In this document: positions 5,563-9,050 of the stretch, in pieces
How the letters are laid out: every line of letters starts with the position of its first letter
How positions within the stretch are numbered: position 1 is the first letter of the stretch
Assembly (NCBI GenBank): GCA_964365905.1
Contig: CAYIRQ010000064.1
Location: forward strand, 1 to 9,050
Origin: CAYIRQ01 sp964365905
GTDB taxonomy: Bacteria > Patescibacteriota > Gracilibacteria > Peribacterales > Peribacteraceae
Length of the DNA: 9,050 nucleotides
Direction of reading: 5' to 3'
Notes under the pieces: generated by a model
Told to the model about the DNA's origin: nothing
Databases searched by the model: none
What the model saw: only the letters and a program-made list of their open reading frames with translations
Made by a program: the position numbers and the translations under genes

Positions 5563-5638
5563 GGGTCGGTAGCTCAGTCGGTAGAGCAGTTGGCTTTTAA
5601 CCAATTGGTCGTGGGTTCGATTCCCGCCCGGCCCACCA
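5563..5638 (+). tRNA. tRNA-Lys (anticodon TTT)
   Basis: A complete 76-base cloverleaf. Acceptor GGGTCGG (5563-5569) pairs with CCGGCCC (5628-5634) with one G-T pair. The D arm is GCTC...GAGC, and the anticodon stem-loop is TTGG CTTTTAA CCAA with anticodon TTT. The T arm is GTGGG TTCGATT CCCGC, followed by discriminator A. The terminal CCA (5636-5638) is encoded in the DNA. It decodes AAA and AAG lysine codons. Confidence 0.96.
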
Positions 5639-5709
5639 CAGTTGAATTGCAGACGAACAAGGAGCACCGAGCCTGTCGATGTGTGACGTAGTGAGTCGCA
5701 AGATACTGT

Positions 5710-5746
5710 GTCCCCCGAAGCTCTGCGGAGCAGAGCGAAGGGGGAC
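5710..5746. other. Two-tier perfect hairpin with a symmetric GAA/GAA internal loop
   Basis: Outer stem GTCCCCC (5710-5716) with GGGGGAC (5740-5746); inner stem GCTCTGC (5720-5726) with GCAGAGC (5730-5736); triloop GGA. The stems are separated by GAA on both sides, which could form tandem sheared G-A pairs. It lies 72 bases after tRNA-Lys and 60 bases beyond the rplI stop, between convergent units. No T run follows. It may be a transcript-end structure or a repeat element. Confidence 0.55.
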
Positions 5747-5805
5747 AATCCCGAAGAATCTGCCAAAGAAACCCGTGAAGCTAACGAAGCTAGAATGCTC
5801 GCTTC

Positions 5806-6258
5806 CTACTCCGCCTTGACCACAATCTTGAGCTCGAGCTCCTGCGCCCCGATCTTCACCATCGCTTTGTGATCACCGACAGTTTTGATGTGCTCGTCGA
5901 GAGCGATATTTGCCTCCGGAACTTCCACCTGCAGCTGCTCGGTGAGCGCTTCCGCGATCATCTTCGGGGAGATCGCGCCGAAGAGCTTGCCGGTCTTTGC
6001 GACTTTGGCCACGAAGGAAATGCCCTTGTCCTTGAGAACCGATGCGGCGTTGCGCGCAAGTTCGGCTTCTTTCGCCTTCTCTTCGGCTCTCCTGCGGATC
6101 TGCTCCGCGTAGCGCTTGCGGACAGTCGGAGTTGCGACAATCGCCCGCCTCCGGGGGAGCAGGTTATTGAGGGCATAGCCGTCGCCTACGACCACAATGT
6201 CGTTTCGTTGCCCAAGGCCGGGAATGTCTTCGAGGAGAAGAAGGGCGAGATCGTCCAT
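5806..6258 (-). CDS. rplI: 50S ribosomal protein bL9
   Basis: A 150-residue ribosomal protein (E. coli 149) that binds 23S rRNA near the base of the L1 stalk and affects reading-frame maintenance. The N-terminal domain carries LLLEDIPGLGQRNDIVVVGDGYALNNLLP (7-35), matching the GLG...V..GYA.N.L.P family signature. A charged connecting helix follows (about 47-75), then the C-terminal rRNA-binding domain with KLFGAISPKMIAEAL (91-105). ATG 6258 is chosen over an in-frame TTG at 6270 because it gives the family length and start. No Shine-Dalgarno sequence is present. The gene stands alone instead of beside rpsF/rpsR. Two candidate promoters lie upstream (6273-6301 and 6313-6318). Some Candidate Phyla Radiation groups are reported to lack bL9, so its presence carries lineage information. 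Confidence 0.95.
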   Translation of the reverse strand: MDDLALLLLEDIPGLGQRNDIVVVGDGYALNNLLPRRRAIVATPTVRKRYAEQIRRRAEEKAKEAELARNAASVLKDKGISFVAKVAKTGKLFGAISPKMIAEALTEQLQVEVPEANIALDEHIKTVGDHKAMVKIGAQELELKIVVKAE

Positions 6259-6272
6259 AAGAGGGCCCAAGG

Positions 6273-6301
6273 ATGCTACTGGATAAGTATCCAGAGGTCA
6301 A
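6273..6301 (-). promoter_or_regulatory. rplI promoter with a palindrome filling the spacer
   Basis: On the minus strand, TTGACC (6301-6296; five of six to consensus), a 17-base spacer and TAGCAT (6278-6273; four of six). The start would fall about seven bases before the ATG. The spacer is almost exactly the palindrome CTGGATAAGTATCCAG (6279-6294), a position typical of repressor sites. If the upstream promoter is used instead, the same sequence forms a hairpin in the mRNA leader. Confidence 0.4.
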
Positions 6302-6312
6302 CTGGGCTTGGC

Positions 6313-6318
6313 ATTATA
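6313..6318 (-). promoter_or_regulatory. Alternative rplI -10 (TATAAT)
   Basis: A perfect TATAAT on the minus strand (6318-6313). A weak TTGCGC lies 18 bases upstream (6342-6337). Transcription would start near 6306 and give a leader of roughly 48 bases containing the CTGGATA/TATCCAG hairpin. Confidence 0.45.
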
Positions 6319-6404
6319 ACCTTTCGGCTCCTCTCAGCGCAAGGGTGGGATAGAAGAAGCTTATGGCTCGCAAGGCAGAGCGAAATTATGTCTTTACCAT
6401 GACA

Positions 6405-8618
6405 CTACTTCGTTTCCTTTTCCCATAGTGTCGGTAGCCAACCGAAGAAGCTGAACCAGTTCTTTCCGGCCTTGAAATCGCGTCCTTCCTTAATGAACCA
6501 GCGGTGCAAACTGAGGAAACGGTCGGAATGGAGGGAGGGTTTTCCGAGATCTACCCCGAGAATTTCGTCGCTAACGGCAAAGACGTACGTGGGCGAGTAG
6601 AGAACGACTGCGGGGATTTCTTGAGCGAAGACTTTTCGCAGATCCGCAAGCGCTTTCTGACGCTCGTCCGCATTCGAGGTTTCCCTGATCTGCTCCAGGA
6701 ACGCATCGGCGCGGAAATGCGTGAATTGCGAGAGGTTATTCGCGTCGAGCTTGAGAGGTTTTTCTGCACCGCTGTGTGCGACTTGGATCTGGGAGCTGTG
6801 CCAGTAGGGATAACTGTCCAAGTTATCGAGAAGGGGTTGGCCGAAGAGGAGCACGTCGTAGTCTCTGCGAATGACGCGATCCTCAAAGGATTTCCGGTCT
6901 TCCATCACCTCTACCTCGACATCCGCTCCCACCTGTTGCCACTCCCTCTTCACTTCTTCTGCGACAGTTTTATACGCGGGCGGCAAGGGACTTGTGAGGA
7001 GCGTGAGATGCAGAGGTTCCCCTTTGTCATTGATACGGATTCCCTGCGGCTCATGATCCTTGCGCATACGCAGTACGCCGTTTTCGAGGACGAGATCGTA
7101 AATCGCGAGCTGATCTTCTTCCTTGCTCTTATAGAGTTCGACGATCTTCTGCTCTTCGCGGAGACGGAGGAAGGTGGAGCGATCGGCGGTGCGCGTGAGG
7201 ATGTACGTGTCGAGATGGACGCCGCCGCTCCCCGTGAGTCGCAGGATATTTGGCCCGATCGCGAGACTTCCCGTTCCTCCATCACTCTGAAGTGTCACGG
7301 ACCACGCGCCGGAACCTGCTTCCGGATTCGGTTCCGCCGCGATGCCGTTCACGGAAAGCGGCAGGCGGGCGACATTCGCAACTCCCGTGAACGTAAGGGA
7401 GGCGCCGGTTTCGAGTAGCACGATGGACTGCGGGAGGATGAGTGCGCCCGTCAAATTCCGATCGTGCACCTCGAGGAGATGCTGGAGACGCACCTTCTCG
7501 GGGAGGTGCCACTGCGAATCGAAGAGCGCGCCCTGCGCTGCTTCCGGCTGGAATTGATACTGCCAATTTTCCTGCGCAAATTCGAGGAGGGGGGTATCCA
7601 CGATCACCTGTTCATTGATGGCTGCGACGATCGCCTCCTTATCGGTTGCAAGCTGCAGGCCGAGGCGAAGCTTCTGATCATCCGTGACCGGTCGATCGAG
7701 ATTGAAGAAGAGAGCGACATACTGTGGCAGCGTGTAGTAAAACGTGCGGTAGCGGCCCGGGATGATGGCCTTGCCTTGCGGATTGCGCGCAACGTGACGC
7801 ACCCCATGCAAGTTGCGGAGATCCGAGAGAAGTGAAGGATAGTCCGGGAACGCACGGAAAACGATGCGTTCAATGAAAGGCTTTGCGCCGTAGAATTGCG
7901 GAGCAAGCTCGAGAGTCACTTCCGTCGAGAGCTCATTCTCCGCAATGCTCCTGAAGCGGTATGGGCCACTCCCGATCGGCGTGAGATTAAAGTCGAGTGC
8001 GTCAGGGAGATGCTCCGGCGGAATATTTTCAAATGAGCGTGCCGGGAGAATGCCGAGCGTCAGATTGCTGCGGAAAAAGGCGTACGGTTTCTCGAGGCGA
8101 AACTGGACCGTGCGATCGTCGATCTTCTCGATGTCGATCCCGCGGAAATTTTTCTGGAGAATGGGATTCGGGAATCCCTGCTTCTTGATCATTGTGTACG
8201 TAAAGAGCACGTCATCGGCTGTCATAGGATGGGGGCTCTCGGGAGTGGAATCGTGCCAGAAGAGGTTGTCTCTGAGGGTCGCCGTATAAATCCGGTTGCC
8301 GTTACTGAGCGTGAGCGTCGCGAGGTCGTCTTCGATCTGGCCCGTGAATGGGTTATATCGCTGGAGACCGGAGAAGACGAGCGACACGATGTCGCGGTTC
8401 ACGTCGTTTGTCACCGTGAACCACGGATTGAGCATCCGGATCGTGCCCACCGATCCCTCGATGTAGATGCCGCCGCGCACCGGAACAACCTCCGTATTCT
8501 CCTTGTAGAAGCGTCGCAGGAGCAGGATGGCGCTCACGACGAAGAGAAGCGCAAATCCGAGAAGGAGGACCCTCTCCGGTCGTGTCATCGCGGAAAACGT
8601 GCGACGAAAAAATCGCAT
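6405..8618 (-). CDS. Membrane-anchored oligopeptide-type ABC transporter substrate-binding protein with inserted domain
   Basis: A 737-residue extracytoplasmic solute-binding protein of the SBP_bac_5 (OppA/DppA) family, which captures peptides or similar solutes for an ABC importer. A basic N-terminus is followed by one hydrophobic segment (about 17-34). There is no lipobox cysteine, and I find no cysteine anywhere, so it is probably held by an uncleaved anchor. The family core is readable from GTIRMLNPWFTVTNDVNRDI (58-77) through DNLFWHDSTP and TADDVLFTY (133-141), GSGPYRF (216-222), and the C-terminal lobe from GIRINDKGEPLHLTLL (526-541). Between the lobes, roughly 374-507 is extra. It includes a beta-rich, Ig-like stretch (LTFTGVANVARLPLSVNG ... 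SVTLQ ... GPNILRLTG), which explains the length above the usual 500-600. No permease or ATPase gene is in the window. It follows secG by 65 bases in the same direction and lacks a Shine-Dalgarno sequence. Confidence 0.85.
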   Translation of the reverse strand: MRFFRRTFSAMTRPERVLLLGFALLFVVSAILLLRRFYKENTEVVPVRGGIYIEGSVGTIRMLNPWFTVTNDVNRDIVSLVFSGLQRYNPFTGQIEDDLATLTLSNGNRIYTATLRDNLFWHDSTPESPHPMTADDVLFTYTMIKKQGFPNPILQKNFRGIDIEKIDDRTVQFRLEKPYAFFRSNLTLGILPARSFENIPPEHLPDALDFNLTPIGSGPYRFRSIAENELSTEVTLELAPQFYGAKPFIERIVFRAFPDYPSLLSDLRNLHGVRHVARNPQGKAIIPGRYRTFYYTLPQYVALFFNLDRPVTDDQKLRLGLQLATDKEAIVAAINEQVIVDTPLLEFAQENWQYQFQPEAAQGALFDSQWHLPEKVRLQHLLEVHDRNLTGALILPQSIVLLETGASLTFTGVANVARLPLSVNGIAAEPNPEAGSGAWSVTLQSDGGTGSLAIGPNILRLTGSGGVHLDTYILTRTADRSTFLRLREEQKIVELYKSKEEDQLAIYDLVLENGVLRMRKDHEPQGIRINDKGEPLHLTLLTSPLPPAYKTVAEEVKREWQQVGADVEVEVMEDRKSFEDRVIRRDYDVLLFGQPLLDNLDSYPYWHSSQIQVAHSGAEKPLKLDANNLSQFTHFRADAFLEQIRETSNADERQKALADLRKVFAQEIPAVVLYSPTYVFAVSDEILGVDLGKPSLHSDRFLSLHRWFIKEGRDFKAGKNWFSFFGWLPTLWEKETK

Positions 8619-8627
8619 TGCCCAAGC

Positions 8628-8633
8628 ATTCTA
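8628..8633 (-). promoter_or_regulatory. Possible -10 of the substrate-binding protein gene
   Basis: TAGAAT on the minus strand (five of six to consensus) ends nine bases before the ATG, which would give an almost leaderless transcript. No clear -35 is seen. The gene may instead be read through from secG. Confidence 0.3.
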
Positions 8634-8649
8634 CCCTGTTCCCAGCAGT

Positions 8650-8682
8650 GGTTCCACGATCTTGTGGTGAGCTCGTCGAACC
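8650..8682. repeat. Hairpin repeat between secG and the solute-binding gene
   Basis: GGTTCCACGA (8650-8659) pairs with TCGTCGAACC (8673-8682), nine of ten positions, around a 13-base loop. The right part, read as GGTGAGCTCGTCGAACCA, is the GTCGAACC/GAGCTC motif common in dispersed intergenic repeats. It begins one base after the secG stop (on the minus strand), so it may attenuate read-through from secG. Confidence 0.45.
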
Positions 8683-8683
8683 A

Positions 8684-8893
8684 TTACCACTCCCACACCC
8701 GGACAACTCCGAGCGCGAAGAAAAGAGTCCCAAGGATCGTTGTTGCCTGGAAGAGCAGCCTCTCTGCGCCTCTCCGCTGCACGTACGACGTGCCCGAGCC
8801 TCCGAAGGTGGCCGATAACCCCGCCATCCGCTGCTGCAGCGTGATCACGAAGCTTAAGAGGATGGCGATGATGATGTGGAGGATGCTGAGCAT
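8684..8893 (-). CDS. secG: Protein translocase subunit SecG
   Basis: A 69-residue inner-membrane protein, an auxiliary component of the SecYEG protein export channel. It has two hydrophobic segments (about 2-19 and 47-65) and the conserved cytoplasmic loop LQQRMAGLSATFGGSG followed by RRGAERLLFQATTILGTLFF (40-59), diagnostic of SecG. ATG 8893 gives the usual family start. There is no Shine-Dalgarno sequence, and a TATACT (8906-8901) lies seven bases upstream, so the mRNA is probably leaderless. It is divergent from tRNA-Val and 65 bases upstream of the solute-binding protein gene, an exported protein and a plausible partner in one transcript. Confidence 0.92.
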   Translation of the reverse strand: MLSILHIIIAILLSFVITLQQRMAGLSATFGGSGTSYVQRRGAERLLFQATTILGTLFFALGVVRVWEW

Positions 8894-8900
8894 CGGGAGG

Positions 8901-8910
8901 AGTATATACT
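8901..8910. promoter_or_regulatory. Symmetric -10 shared by secG and tRNA-Val
   Basis: AGTATATACT is a perfect palindrome, so TATACT (five of six to consensus) reads on both strands: toward tRNA-Val (8905-8910) and toward secG (8906-8901). For secG a TTGCCC (8930-8925) lies 18 bases upstream, inside the 5' end of the tRNA gene. For tRNA-Val no clear -35 is visible. Confidence 0.5.
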
Positions 8911-8924
8911 ATGGATTGCTATGC

Positions 8925-9001
8925 GGGCAATTAGCTCAGCTGGTTAGAGCGCCACATTGACATTGTGGAGGTCGCTGGTTCGAGTCCAGTATTGCCCACC
9001 A
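8925..9001 (+). tRNA. tRNA-Val (anticodon GAC)
   Basis: A complete 77-base cloverleaf. Acceptor GGGCAAT (8925-8931) pairs perfectly with ATTGCCC (8991-8997). The D arm is GCTC...GAGC. The anticodon stem-loop CCACA TTGACAT TGTGG has anticodon GAC, reading GUC and GUU valine codons. The T arm is GCTGG TTCGAGT CCAGT with one G-T pair, and the discriminator is A. CCA (8999-9001) is encoded. Confidence 0.96.
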
Positions 9002-9014
9002 GTTCGCACAAGTC

Positions 9015-9035
9015 GCGCGCGCGGCAACAGCGCGC
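9015..9035 (+). terminator. Weak hairpin after tRNA-Val
   Basis: GCGCGC (9015-9020) can pair with GCGCGC (9030-9035), followed by ATCCGATTTT. The T run is short and offset, and the window ends at 9050, so a terminator role is only possible. Confidence 0.25.
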
Positions 9036-9050
9036 CATCCGATTTTGGCT

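Noticed and set aside
5533..5766. A 77-residue frame on the - strand containing a GGNRTHDQLVKSQLLYRLSYRP-like stretch
   Set aside because: This is the translated antisense of tRNA-Lys, a frequent false protein call.
6504..7418. A 304-residue open frame on the + strand opposite the solute-binding protein gene
   Set aside because: It is antisense to a well-supported family protein, is rich in Glu/Arg as expected of a shadow frame, and has no recognisable domain or promoter.
8229..8960. A 243-residue open frame on the + strand running across the solute-binding gene, secG and the tRNA
   Set aside because: It overlaps three confident genes and reads into tRNA-Val; its sequence has no recognisable motif.

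Overview
The window looks like chromosomal DNA from a bacterium of the Candidate Phyla Radiation (Patescibacteria). The evidence is a PrgI-family gene next to a stand-alone TraC/VirB4-N-terminal-like gene, a four-domain S1 protein, a membrane-anchored (not lipidated) solute-binding protein beside secG, very compact spacing, and start codons without Shine-Dalgarno sequences. TGA is used as a stop (asnB, HIT, arsR), which argues against the code-25 Gracilibacteria/SR1 lineages. A bL9 gene is present, which argues against Microgenomates-like groups reported to lack it. The moderately high GC of most genes would suit Peribacteria/Peregrinibacteria, but that placement is inference only.

Layout, left to right. 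(1) 102-1341 (+): a two-gene unit for a type IV secretion or pilus-like membrane machine (PrgI family, then a TraC-like protein), closed by strong hairpins. No VirB4 motor ATPase follows it. (2) 1565-3142 (-): glutamine-dependent asparagine synthase, clearly poorer in GC than its neighbours, its 3' end running into an intergenic repeat. (3) 3283-4674 (+): ribosomal protein S1 with a KEG-repeat linker and a small cysteine-free C-terminal module. (4) 4675-4781: two GC-rich repeat units in inverted orientation between convergent genes. (5) 4782-5111 and 5199-5465 (-): a HIT-family protein and a small ArsR-type repressor, with near-identical palindromes upstream of each. (6) 5563-5638: tRNA-Lys(TTT), followed by a striking hairpin. 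(7) 5806-6258 (-): ribosomal protein bL9, with a palindrome in its promoter spacer. (8) 6405-8618 (-): a 737-residue extracytoplasmic solute-binding protein with an inserted Ig-like domain. (9) 8684-8893 (-): secG, divergent from tRNA-Val(GAC) at 8925-9001.

Most of the content is core translation and secretion machinery (S1, bL9, SecG, two tRNAs, AsnB), with no mobile element and no CRISPR array. The least ordinary parts are the ArsR/HIT pair with twin palindromes, the domain-inserted solute-binding protein, the degenerate C-terminal module of S1, the symmetric -10 element shared by secG and tRNA-Val, and a general pattern of starts without Shine-Dalgarno sequences lying close to -10-like elements. 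I see no clearly new multi-gene system. No gene-free stretch exceeds 300 bases; the longest (1342-1564 and 5639-5805) hold hairpins and repeats.
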